From: Rhizobium terrae
Lineage (GTDB): Bacteria > Pseudomonadota > Alphaproteobacteria > Rhizobiales > Rhizobiaceae
DNA: 64,000 nucleotides
Direction of reading: 5' to 3'
Assembly: GCF_003425685.1 (NCBI RefSeq)
Contig: NZ_QJKM01000001.1
Coordinates: 611,515 to 675,514 of the forward strand
Position numbers and translations under genes: made by a program. The notes below the pieces were generated by a model, which was not told where the DNA came from, ran no database searches, and saw nothing but the letters and a program-made list of their open reading frames with translations. Position 1 is the stretch's first letter. Each line of letters begins with the position of its first letter. Below are positions 27,596 to 36,900 of this stretch, in pieces.

Positions 27596-29035
27596 TCAGT
27601 AGGCCTTTCCGAAGTCGCAGATCTGGACGGCAGTGCGGATAATGATCTTCATGTCCAGCCAGAACGACCAGTTGTTGATGTACCAGAGATCGTGGAATAT
27701 CCGCTCCTCCATCTTTTCGATGTTTGGCGTTTCCCCGCGACAGTTGTTGATCTGCGCCCAGCCGGTCAGGCCCGGTTTCACATGCCTGCGATAGGCATAT
27801 TTGGTGATCTGGGAGTCGTAGAGATCATCATGCGCAAGCGCGTGCGGACGAGGCCCGACGATCGACATTTCACCTCTGAGAACGTTCCAGAATTGCGGCA
27901 GTTCATCGATGCTGGCTGCACGAATGACTGCGCCTATTCTGGTGACCCGGGGATCGTTTCGCGTGGCCTGGCGGACGTCGCCGCCGTCTTCCATCACTGT
28001 CATACTGCGGAACTTCAAGATTCGGAAACAGCGCCCGCCATGCCCTTTGCGTATCTGTTTGAACAGGACGGGGCCGGGAGAATCCAGCTTGATCGCGATG
28101 GCGACGACGAGGAGCAAAGGGAAGAGGGAGAGGATGGCCGTAAGCGAAAAGACGATGTCGAACGCGCGTTTCGTTCCTCGTTCGTAGAGGCTGAGAGGTG
28201 GACGTTGCGTTTGAAAAGCCGTCATGCTGCCGATCTTGCCTGACGGCGCGCTCGTCAGCCGGCCGATAACGCCATCAAAGATGACGTTCACAGGCAAAGC
28301 GGAACGCCGGAGTTCACCAAGATAGAATTCGAGATTGGCGACGTTGGGATCCTGCCAGATGATGAAGACCTCATCGATATAGTCGGATTCGCTCTGTTTT
28401 AACCTCTCCAGGGCATTGGCCGCCAGAAACCCTTCCTCCGACAGACGCAGGGTCTGCGTCAGGACCATCCCGCTTGCCGCAGCTTCGTGCTGCCAATGGT
28501 CGGTCGGAAAGTCTTCCCGACATATCAGCAATACTCGCCTCATCCTGAAGGAGCCGGCGGCAGCCGCAGATGGCAGATAGAGATGCCAGAACACGCGCGT
28601 GGATATGAGGCCGACGAAGACGATCATCGCGGTCATCAAGGTCCCGCCGCGAGAGTAGGCCTGCCCGATTTTCAGGAAGAAGATTACGGTAAGAAGGAAG
28701 GCAAACGTACTCGGGACGAGAATGCAGATGAGCCGGATCTGTGGTCTGAGGAGCTGGATGCTTTCCGGACTGTAAGCATGGGCACTGTGCATGGCGAGCA
28801 CAAAGGTCGTTGAAAGAACAAGCCCGATCCCGATAACCGGTGAAGGGTCCGGAACAGACCCGAAAGCGATATACTCGTAACCCGCAAATCCGAGGCCGCT
28901 CGCACCGACGAGAAAGATGAGATCCAGCCCCGCAGCAACGTAGGCGATGCTGCGATATTCGAGCCCTCTGCTTTGGGGCATCTGCTCGAACGAGTTATTA
29001 TACCTTTCTGTCTGCGTCTCGATCGGTGTGAACAT
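27596..29035 (-). CDS. Polyprenyl-phosphate sugar phosphotransferase (WcaJ/ExoY type, EPS priming)
   Basis: 479 aa initiating enzyme of EPS synthesis, transferring hexose-1-phosphate to undecaprenyl phosphate at the inner membrane. Four N-terminal membrane helices (about residues 30-150), a soluble middle domain, then the bacterial sugar transferase domain from about 285: KRAFDIVFSLTAILSLFPLL, DSPGPVLFKQIRKG, FRILKFRSM, ASIDELPQFWNVLRGEMSIV and GPRPH are all present. The GLTGWAQINN and NNWSFWLDMKIII ends are typical of WcaJ/GumD proteins. As a monocistronic gene with its own AT-rich promoter it is a likely control point. Confidence 0.92.
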   Translation of the reverse strand: MFTPIETQTERYNNSFEQMPQSRGLEYRSIAYVAAGLDLIFLVGASGLGFAGYEYIAFGSVPDPSPVIGIGLVLSTTFVLAMHSAHAYSPESIQLLRPQIRLICILVPSTFAFLLTVIFFLKIGQAYSRGGTLMTAMIVFVGLISTRVFWHLYLPSAAAAGSFRMRRVLLICREDFPTDHWQHEAAASGMVLTQTLRLSEEGFLAANALERLKQSESDYIDEVFIIWQDPNVANLEFYLGELRRSALPVNVIFDGVIGRLTSAPSGKIGSMTAFQTQRPPLSLYERGTKRAFDIVFSLTAILSLFPLLLVVAIAIKLDSPGPVLFKQIRKGHGGRCFRILKFRSMTVMEDGGDVRQATRNDPRVTRIGAVIRAASIDELPQFWNVLRGEMSIVGPRPHALAHDDLYDSQITKYAYRRHVKPGLTGWAQINNCRGETPNIEKMEERIFHDLWYINNWSFWLDMKIIIRTAVQICDFGKAY

Positions 29036-29367
29036 GATTAAACCCCTACCAGAAATACGAGTATAGCTGGCGCCGGAGGGGCGACAATGTATCCATCCTA
29101 CGTCCTAAGAGTGAGAGGTTTATAGCCTATTTTCGGCTTGGATATGCCTTAGGTGGTAATTGGATCATGGGTAGATTTGGATTAATAATTGAATAGGTCG
29201 CAACTTAAATTTATTATCAGTTGACATTTATTTCATTGTTTGACGGGTGTGAAGGGAGATTAAACTTTATTGTTCTTCTTTATTTTCAATTCTCACTTGG
29301 CAATCCATCCAGTCGCGGCTTCGGCGGTCAGAAGCTTCCGCCACGGTCCTAGTTGTATGGTGATGCA
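29036..29367. promoter_or_regulatory. AT-rich divergent promoter of the priming transferase and the GMC oxidoreductase
   Basis: About 330 bp, strongly AT-rich at 29160-29290. GCCTTAGGTGGTAA at 29146-29159 is the best match in this region to the recurrent element; CGTCCTAAGAGTG at 29101-29113 is a weaker second copy. No gene or RNA was recognised. Confidence 0.45.
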
Positions 29368-30918
29368 ATGGAGTTTGAGTGGGACGTCGCCATCGTAGGC
29401 GCAGGAATGGGCGGCGCGGCCGTCGGTTATGCGCTGGCAAAAGCCGGCCGACGTGTCTTGTTCATCGAAAAAGGATTTTCGCAATTTTCGCAGGACGAGG
29501 ATGACCCGGATACTTTCGATGAAACCATGCGTTTGAGGAACGGGCGATGGCCGCAGCAGATTTCCGGCATGGTGGACAATCAATCCGTCCGGTTCTTTCC
29601 AGCGCTCGGATGCGGCGCCGGAGGATCAACGCTCCTTTACGCGGCGGCACTCGAACGTTTCTCGCCCGGAGATTTCCAGGCCACCGATGAGCTCGGCGAG
29701 CCGGCCTGGCCCATCGATTATGAAGGGCTTGAACCGTTTTATCGACTGGCCGAGCGCCTTCTTCAGGTACGCGGCAGCCAGGACCCGCTGCAGCCCGAAG
29801 CGGATGTCATCGATCCCCCCGTGATGACGCGATGCGATCAATACTTTTTCGATTCAGTGCAATCCAACGGCATGCATCCCTACCGGGTTCATACCGCATG
29901 TAGATACGTCGAAGATTGCAGCCAATGCGGCGGTGCCATTTGCCACAAGTCCTGCAAACAGGATGCCCGTCACGCCTTCATCGAGCCCGCGCTTGCGACC
30001 GGCAACGCCATGATCGTCGATCAATGCAATGTGGAAAAGATCGAAGCTGGCAAAGGTGAAGTGACGGAATTGCTCTGCCGGAGGAATGGCAAGGCGCTCA
30101 CCTTCACTGCCAAACGTTACGTTCTGGCTGCAGGGGCGCTTTCTACGCCATTGCTGCTTCTCAACTCCCGGAACGAACTCTGGCCCAACGGCGTGGCAAA
30201 CACATCTGATCTCGTCGGCCGCAACCTCATGTTTCATGTTTCCGACTTTTTTGCCGTCTGGCCACGGGGCCGTATGCGCGTGTCGACGCCGGGAAAGTCG
30301 ATCGCCTTCCGGGATTTCTACGAATATCAGGGCCTGAAATTCGGGGTCATCCAATCGACCGGACTGACCGCGACCTCCAGGAACATCCTGCATTTCCTGA
30401 AATCGATCATCGACCGGCAGGGCTGGATCTGGCTGAAGCCGCTCAAGCCCCTGATGCGCATTCCGGCGGCGATTGGCGCGTTCATTTCCGGCAAAGCGAC
30501 GATCTTCGCTTCAATTCTCGAGGACATGCCCTACCCGGAAAACCGGGTGAAGCCCAATCCCCAGGAGCCGGACCGGATCTTCTTCGAATATACGGTTCAC
30601 GCAGAACTCCGTCAGCGGATCAAGGCGTTTCGCCGCCTTTATAGGCAAGCTTTCAAGCGTCATCGGATGATGGTGCTGGGCTCCGAGGTGAATCTCAATT
30701 TCGGCCATGCCTGCGGCACCTGCCGCTTCGGCACGGATCCGTCGACTGCGGTTCTGGACGTCAATAATCGCACCTATGATCTTCCCAACCTCTACATCGT
30801 GGATGCTTCTTTCTTTCCCACGAGCGGGGGAGCCAATCCGAGCTTAACCATCGCAGCCAATGCCTTGCGGGTGGGCGCGTATATCGCCGAGGAACTGGCG
30901 ACGAAGATCTGCGTCTGA
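29368..30918 (+). CDS. GMC-family FAD-dependent oxidoreductase
   Basis: 516 aa. The Rossmann motif VAIVGAGMGGAAVGYALAKAG with LFIEKG binds FAD at the N-terminus. GCGAGGSTLLYAAAL (about residue 87) is the GMC signature block, VLAAGALSTPLLLLNSR (about 254) signature 2, and the C-terminal IVDASFFPTSGGANPSLTIA with the upstream GHACGTCRFG closes the flavin site. A Cys-rich patch CSQCGGAICHKSC (about 190) is unusual for sugar or alcohol oxidases and also occurs in cholesterol oxidase-like relatives. There is no signal peptide. It may oxidise a sugar or polyketide alcohol in the pathway; the substrate is not deducible. The Shine-Dalgarno for ATG 29368 is weak. Confidence 0.8.
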   Translation: MEFEWDVAIVGAGMGGAAVGYALAKAGRRVLFIEKGFSQFSQDEDDPDTFDETMRLRNGRWPQQISGMVDNQSVRFFPALGCGAGGSTLLYAAALERFSPGDFQATDELGEPAWPIDYEGLEPFYRLAERLLQVRGSQDPLQPEADVIDPPVMTRCDQYFFDSVQSNGMHPYRVHTACRYVEDCSQCGGAICHKSCKQDARHAFIEPALATGNAMIVDQCNVEKIEAGKGEVTELLCRRNGKALTFTAKRYVLAAGALSTPLLLLNSRNELWPNGVANTSDLVGRNLMFHVSDFFAVWPRGRMRVSTPGKSIAFRDFYEYQGLKFGVIQSTGLTATSRNILHFLKSIIDRQGWIWLKPLKPLMRIPAAIGAFISGKATIFASILEDMPYPENRVKPNPQEPDRIFFEYTVHAELRQRIKAFRRLYRQAFKRHRMMVLGSEVNLNFGHACGTCRFGTDPSTAVLDVNNRTYDLPNLYIVDASFFPTSGGANPSLTIAANALRVGAYIAEELATKICV

Positions 30919-30970
30919 ACACGCTGCAGGGCGAGGGTTCGCCGCTGCCGCGCTGCTCGCCTTGTGCCGA

Positions 30971-32170
30971 TCAGGTCTCTGTCGGCCGGTCACGATCGGT
31001 CCTTATCCAGACTGACCTGCGTGAATTCAACATATAACCGGGATAGCGCTTGATCTTGCCGATGGCATATTTCGGCAGTTCGATCAGGGCATGCGGTGGA
31101 AGCACGCGCTTTCCGTGAACCCACCACGCATTCGCAAGGGCAGTCCCAAAAAGTGTGACGCTCAAGGTGGAGACAAGGAAGGGCACCATTGCCGCCTCCG
31201 TCGCCGCAAGTATCCCCGTCAGAAGCAGCATAGCGAAGAGGAGCGCGGCGAGCAGTGTGAGCGGAGGGACCAATGCATCGAGAACCAGTGCCAGATAGCC
31301 GCTGTTCCTGAACGTGCCGGTATCCAGCAAAGCGGAAAGCAGTGAACGCATCAGACGGAGGCGTCCGGCGTCCCATCGCGAGACCTGAGTTCCAAGTCCC
31401 TTAATCGAATAGGGGAACCTGCTCCTTATCACCGCCGTATCGCAGAAAAGCGGGGCATGGCCGGCGCGGGCGAGATCCAATCCGAGCTTCATGTCCTCCA
31501 CGAGATTGCCGTGTGCGAGTTCCGCTTCGCGGATTACCGACCACGGAAATGCCATGCCGGATCCGGTCAACTGGACGGGAAGGCCGAGCCTCGTCAATCC
31601 GAGAAGCCGGATACGGTTCTTGAGAAGGAAGGCGAACTCTGACACTGCGAGATTGATCGCGGCAACAGGCGGTGCGATCATCAGATAGCGCGATTGAAGA
31701 GGTCTATTGGTCGCCGCGCACATGCGGGTGAGTTCGTCCAGCGCTCCGGGTTCGAGCCAGCAGTCGGCATCGACGATCACGACGATCTCCGGCGGCGCCT
31801 CGGCAAGATATCGGACGCCGGCGTCCAGTGCATATCCCTTGCCGCGGTGAAGCGCATCGAAGCGCTCGACAACTTCTGCACCCGCGTCGCGTGCATTCAT
31901 CGATGTCATGTCGTTACAATTGTCCGCGACCACGACCAGCCGATCACCATTCCGCAGCTGCTCTTGAATGTTCCGCACCGTATCGCTGATCTGCAGCTCT
32001 TCGTTATGTGCGGGAACAAGGACCGCCACCGATGGTCGCCGCCTGTCCCGCAGTGCTGCTTTGCGTGGGCTGGCGCTGCCTGCGACACATTCAATCGCGA
32101 GGACAACCGCGGGAAAGAGAAGCACCAGCGATAATAGCAGTGCGGCCGAACTCAACAGATATTGCGACAT
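30971..32170 (-). CDS. Membrane glycosyltransferase family 2 with QxxRW motif
   Basis: 399 aa. One N-terminal membrane helix (about residues 4-25), a GT-A domain beginning AVLVPAHNEELQISDT, VIVDADCWLEP (about 135) for the metal site, TGSGMAFPW, EDMKLGLDLARAGH (about 215) and QVSRWDAGRLRL (about 257), i.e. the D,D,D,QxxRW set of processive or single-addition GT2 enzymes such as ExoU/ExoW and chitin-synthase-like proteins. Two or three C-terminal membrane helices follow (about 290-355). ATG 32170 has GAGG about 5 nt upstream. Role: EPS sugar addition at the membrane. Confidence 0.87.
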   Translation of the reverse strand: MSQYLLSSAALLLSLVLLFPAVVLAIECVAGSASPRKAALRDRRRPSVAVLVPAHNEELQISDTVRNIQEQLRNGDRLVVVADNCNDMTSMNARDAGAEVVERFDALHRGKGYALDAGVRYLAEAPPEIVVIVDADCWLEPGALDELTRMCAATNRPLQSRYLMIAPPVAAINLAVSEFAFLLKNRIRLLGLTRLGLPVQLTGSGMAFPWSVIREAELAHGNLVEDMKLGLDLARAGHAPLFCDTAVIRSRFPYSIKGLGTQVSRWDAGRLRLMRSLLSALLDTGTFRNSGYLALVLDALVPPLTLLAALLFAMLLLTGILAATEAAMVPFLVSTLSVTLFGTALANAWWVHGKRVLPPHALIELPKYAIGKIKRYPGYMLNSRRSVWIRTDRDRPTET

Positions 32171-32360
32171 GATCCTCGCCCCTGAAGTGACTTCATGAGC
32201 GGCATCATAGTCAAAAGCTCGCCGATCGAATTTACCTCGCCCTACCACGTTCGAGGGGACGAAGGCTCATCCTTTTTCGGACGGTGAAGGGCCGATTTGG
32301 AAACGCCTACGTCCATCTGATGCCGGCCGGTGCGATTGAGCGAGGGTGTCGGTAGATATT

Positions 32361-32374
32361 ACAGTTAAGGTAAT
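32361..32374. promoter_or_regulatory. Weak candidate shared EPS regulatory element
   Basis: ACAGTTAAGGTAAT in the 285-bp divergent promoter between the GT2 gene (32170) and the WecG-type gene (32456). It shares TTAAGGTA with the element at 15149, where one base is added. Low certainty. Confidence 0.2.
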
Positions 32375-32455
32375 GAAAGCAGAGAGTTACTTGGGAAAGT
32401 AATTCTTCGCTGCCGATGTTTCGTGTGGTGGTCGCAGATAAGGAGGAACTGGTCC

Positions 32456-33259
32456 ATGGCGATCGTCGATGTCCCGTCCTATCCAATAGACCGTGGTCCG
32501 GCCAAGTCTGGAAGGCGGTATTTTCTGGGATCACCGTTCGATCCTCTCACCCACGAAAACGTCCTCGACATGGTCAGGAACGCGGCTCCGGGATTACGCT
32601 TCCGCTATATCGTCACCCCCAATGTCGACCATGTCGTCAGGTTGCAGAGAAACGGCGGCCTTGGGCAATATTATAAGAACGCATGGATTTCCGTTTGCGA
32701 CAGCCGGCCCATTGCAGGCCTGGCCAGACTGCTCTTCCTGAAGCTCCCGGTGGTCACCGGCTCCGATCTCACGGCAGGTATTTTCAGTTCCGTCATCCGT
32801 GACGGCGATTTGATCACCCTCATTGCGCCCCATGAATCCGTCGTGCGGGATCTCCGCGCCCGATATCCCGGCGTGCAGTTCCGCGCCTGTTTGCCACCTC
32901 ATGGAATCTGGGACAATCCCGAAGCTCTGGAAGCCTGCGTCGAATTCGCTGTAGCGGCAGAGGCTCGGTTTCTCTTTATTGCCGTGGGCTCACCGCAATC
33001 CGAAAAGATCGCCTATGAGCTGTCGCGCCATCCGGAAGCACGGGGTATCGGCCTGTGTATCGGCGCCTCGCTCGAATTCCTCGTCGGTGCGAAGAGACGC
33101 GCGCCCGTCTGGATGCGGCGTTCCGGTCTCGAGTGGCTGCACAGGCTCTGTTCCGATCCGCGCCGACTGTGGCGGCGGTATGTCTATGCCGTATTGCCCC
33201 TCGCCATGCTTTTCTACGGCGAACTAATCGGCCGCGGATCGCGGCTTGGTCCCGGCTGA
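32456..33259 (+). CDS. WecG/TagA/CpsF-family glycosyltransferase (GT26)
   Basis: 267 aa. YIVTPNVDHVVRLQRN (about residues 52-67), SVCDSRPIAGLARLL with the conserved Asp, VTGSDLTAGIF and IAVGSPQSEKIAYELS (about 178) match the GT26 family that adds N-acetylmannosaminuronic acid (WecG), ManNAc (TagA) or glucose (GumM). LVGAKRRAPVWMRRSGLEWLHR near the C-terminus is the characteristic membrane-contacting block. ATG 32456 has AAGGAGG about 9 nt upstream. It converges with the phosphopantetheinyl transferase gene (5-bp gap). Confidence 0.9.
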   Translation: MAIVDVPSYPIDRGPAKSGRRYFLGSPFDPLTHENVLDMVRNAAPGLRFRYIVTPNVDHVVRLQRNGGLGQYYKNAWISVCDSRPIAGLARLLFLKLPVVTGSDLTAGIFSSVIRDGDLITLIAPHESVVRDLRARYPGVQFRACLPPHGIWDNPEALEACVEFAVAAEARFLFIAVGSPQSEKIAYELSRHPEARGIGLCIGASLEFLVGAKRRAPVWMRRSGLEWLHRLCSDPRRLWRRYVYAVLPLAMLFYGELIGRGSRLGPG

Positions 33260-33264
33260 GTTTC

Positions 33265-33915
33265 TCAGCGGATCATCATGCCGGCGACGATGTAACCTCG
33301 CCGAAAGGCGATCCGTCCGTCCAACCGGTCGAAAGTCCTGAAGGGCGCAATATCCGTTTCGAAACATGCCGTGAAGGATTCTTCCGCCAGCTTGAGTTCG
33401 ACGCGGACGGCGTCATAGCCGAATATGGCGTGGCTCAGCGGATACTGGCATTTGTACGCGCATTCCTTTGCGCTGAAAATCGCCGTCAGCAAAAGCCCCC
33501 GGATGAATGGCTGCTGGCGCTCAAGCCAGATGCGTTCGGAGAGCGTGCATATATCTTCCGCCAACGCTTCATCGAGCGGTGCGGCCTCCTCCAGATCGAT
33601 CCCGAGCGCCTTTATGCCGTCCGAATGCCGCGCCGCGACGGCCGCGCAGCGGGTGGTGGAATGGCTGATGCTGCCGGTGACCCCCCCAGGCCATATGGGT
33701 GCGCGGTCAACACCCATGGGGATCGGCATATCGGCCAGCCCCAGGCCGTTCATGGCCTGTCTGGCGCAAGTGCGGCCGGCAATGAACTCGCGCTGCCGGC
33801 GGGTCATGGCCCCGGCTATCGCCGTCTGCTCTTCGGGAAAAAGGGCGGGAAAGTCTGCCGACAGGGCGCTTTCCGCCACTGAGATGAAAGGGTCGAATAT
33901 GCCCTCGAACAACAT
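33265..33915 (-). CDS. 4'-phosphopantetheinyl transferase, EntD/Sfp type
   Basis: 216 aa. Motifs of the EntD-like subgroup occur in order: GRTCARQAMNGLG (about residue 47), GSISHSTTRCAAV (about 82), LGIDLEE (about 103, Mg-binding Asp and Glu) and FSAKECAYKCQYP (about 146, catalytic Lys/Glu). It transfers phosphopantetheine from CoA to carrier-protein serines. It starts 3 bp after the NRPS stop, so it is co-transcribed with the NRPS and presumably activates its PCP, the PKS ACP and perhaps the ACP at 26097. Confidence 0.92.
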   Translation of the reverse strand: MLFEGIFDPFISVAESALSADFPALFPEEQTAIAGAMTRRQREFIAGRTCARQAMNGLGLADMPIPMGVDRAPIWPGGVTGSISHSTTRCAAVAARHSDGIKALGIDLEEAAPLDEALAEDICTLSERIWLERQQPFIRGLLLTAIFSAKECAYKCQYPLSHAIFGYDAVRVELKLAEESFTACFETDIAPFRTFDRLDGRIAFRRGYIVAGMMIR

Positions 33916-33918
33916 CGG

Positions 33919-36900
33919 TCAGACTTTCGTCTCCACCCGGACAAGCGTTGCACGCCGTTCCAGCGCGCTGCGGCGCATGGCAGCCCGTTCTGCCGCCTGC
34001 GTCATGTTGGAATCCGGCTTGCCCTTGTCGGAGATGCGGTCGGCCAGGAGCGCTACGGTCGGGAAGCGGAAGAGGTCAGTAATCGTCAGATCCGGTGCCA
34101 GCTTCGCCTTCATCTCCCGATGGACCTGGACGGCCAGAAGCGAGTGCCCGCCGAGCGCAAAGAAGTTGTCGAATATGCCGACCTTTTGCAGACCGAGTGC
34201 CCGGCCGAAAACTTCGCTGATCTCCCGTTGAAGATTGCTGGAGGGCTCGATGAACGTGACGGCGGGCGCTTGCGCCTTTTCCACCGGCGCCGGCAGTCGA
34301 TTGCGGTCCACCTTGGCGTTGGGGGTGAGCGGGAAAGTCTCCATCGTCACGAAATGCGAAGGCATCATCACGTCCGGCAGGGTCTCGGCGATGTGCGCGC
34401 GCAGCGCCTGTTCGCAGATCGGCGCTCCGTTGGTCCGCATGTAGGCGACGAGCCTTACATCGCCGGGACTGTCCTTGCGGGCGATGACGACGGCTTCCTG
34501 GATGCCGGCAAATGTCCCGATACGAGCCTCGATCTCGCCAAGTTCTATGCGATGACCGCGGATTTTCACCTGATGATCGGTCCGGCCCAGGAAATGCAGG
34601 GTTCCATTCCTGTCGAAGCGGGCAAGATCGCCGGTCCGGTAGATGCGGCCGGCAGTGAAGGGGTTGGGGAGGAATCGCTCTTTGGTGAGCTGTTCCCGGT
34701 TGAAATATCCGCGGGCGACGCCATCGCCGCCAATGCAGAGTTCGCCGACATCGCCGGGTGGAACGGGTCTCAGCGCAGTATCGAGGACATAGAGTTGCGT
34801 ATTTGCGATGGGGCGGCCGATCGGGATGACTCCCGTTGAAGGGCCGGCGGTGTAGGTGGACGACCAGATGGTCGTCTCCGTCGGGCCGTACATGTTTTCG
34901 ACACTCGCATCCGTCACCGTCCGCAGCGCCGCCAGCAGGGACCCTTGCAATGCTTCGCCGCCAAGGAAGAGATGCCGGATATCGCTGAGCGCTGCTCGAT
35001 CCTCGTCCACCATCATGAACATGCGTGCCATCGAGGGCGTGCATTGCAGATGGGTGACCTTGTGCCTGCGGATCTCGTCTGCAAAGCCTCCGGAGCCTTC
35101 GTCATCGACGAGGTGTTTGCTTGCCTGAACGACATCGGCCAGTAGTGGAAGCCCCTCCAGGACGGCATCGGCCGGCAGGCCGAAATCGATGAGGCAGGCA
35201 ATATCGTCGACGCCGGCAGCCTTGACCTCTTCCAGCCGTTCGAGCGCATCATCCACCGTGCCGAACAGCCCGCTGTCTTCGAAATAGCGCAGGAACGCGA
35301 ATTCCAGGATCGCGTCCATCTCGTCCGGAGCGAGCGACTGAAGGTCGATATCCATCGGCTGGACGATGCCCTGAGGCTTTTTGAAAGCCGGAAACGCCCA
35401 GGCGTATTGTTTGATCAGCGCGGCGGCGCTGCGCAGGTACGTCTTCATGGGATCGCGGGCCAGATCCCGCACCTCCTCGCGGTCCTCGCCGATGAGAGTG
35501 TGCAGCATCAGGGTGACCTTGTAGTCTGACGGGTTGCGGCCGGCCTCGGCCAACGTTTCCCGATAAATATGGATCTTCTCACCAAGCTCCTCGATGGATT
35601 GCCCGAGCAGATGGGTAAGCACGTTGGCGCCTAGTCTTGCGGCTTCCCGATAGCTTTCCGGGTTGCCCGCGGTGGTCAGCCAGACCGGAAGTTCCTTCTG
35701 AACCGGTCGCGGCTGGGTCACCACCGCAATCGTGCCGGCGCCGAAATCGAATTCGACGCTGTCGCCGCGCCAGAGTTTGCGGACCGTCTCGATTTCCCGC
35801 ACCAGGCTCGCCTTGTTCCTCGGTGGTGCGTTTTCGGGCCGCAATACGAAGTCCTCCGGCATCCAGCCGGAAGCGAAGGCGAGGGCCACGCGACCGTTGC
35901 TGAGATTGTCCAGGACCGCCCATTCCTCCGCCACGCGCGCCGGATGATGAAGCGGCAGGACGCAGCTGCCGGCCCGGATCGAGAGGTTCTTGGTCACCGC
36001 CGCGACGGCCGCGCCGGTTACCGCGGGGTTCGGATAGGGGCCGCCGAAGGCATGGAAGTGACGCTCCGGCGTCCAAAGCGAGTCGAAGCCGTTCGCATCG
36101 GCAAATTTCGCGCCCTCGATGAGGAGCCGGTATTTTTCCGGTCCCGTCCCGTCGTCATTGCCCCAGTAGAAGAGACCAAAATCGAGATTGGTACCGCGAC
36201 CCGCAAAAGCTTTGCTCTTTGCCTTTGCCTCGATGACCTCCGAGGAATGGATGACGACCTTGAAACCGCGAGCAAGCGTCCAGAAGAGCTCCAGAACCGA
36301 GATGTCGAAGGAGAGACTGGTCACCGCCAGCCAGACATTGCGCCCGTCAGTGGAGGAGGGCACCCGCTCGTTCATGCCTGTGAAGAAGTTGACGACGTTG
36401 CGGTGCTCGATCATCACCCCTTTGGGTGTGCCAGTGGATCCCGAGGTGTAGATCACATAGGCGAGGTTGTTTGATTCGACATGACTTGCCGGGCGGTCGC
36501 AACTCGGTTTCCTCTTGAGGATATCCTCGATACACAGGAAATCCGCTCCCGCAAGTGTCGAGGATTTCGCAAGATTTCGTTCGGTCAGCACCAGTTTCGC
36601 GCGGCTGTCCTTGATCATGAATGCGAGCCGATCTGCCGGAAAGTGCGGATCGAGAGGGATATAGGCGCCACCCGCCTTCATGATGGCGAGCGCGCCGACG
36701 ACCAAGTCCAGCGAACGCGGAAGATATAGGCCGACGGTCACGTCCGGGCCGACGCCTTCGGCAATCAGCGCCTGCGCGATGCGGTTCGCCCGCTGGTCCA
36801 TTTCCCGGTAGGTCAGCGAATGGCTGTGGAACGCGAGCGCCTCGGCATTCGGCGTCCGGTCTACCTGCTCTTCGATAAGCCGATGAACGCATGCACCGGC

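Noticed and set aside
33425..34231. 268-residue plus-strand frame over the phosphopantetheinyl transferase and NRPS end
   Set aside because: Overlaps two strongly supported minus-strand genes; Ser/Arg-rich composition without a family pattern.
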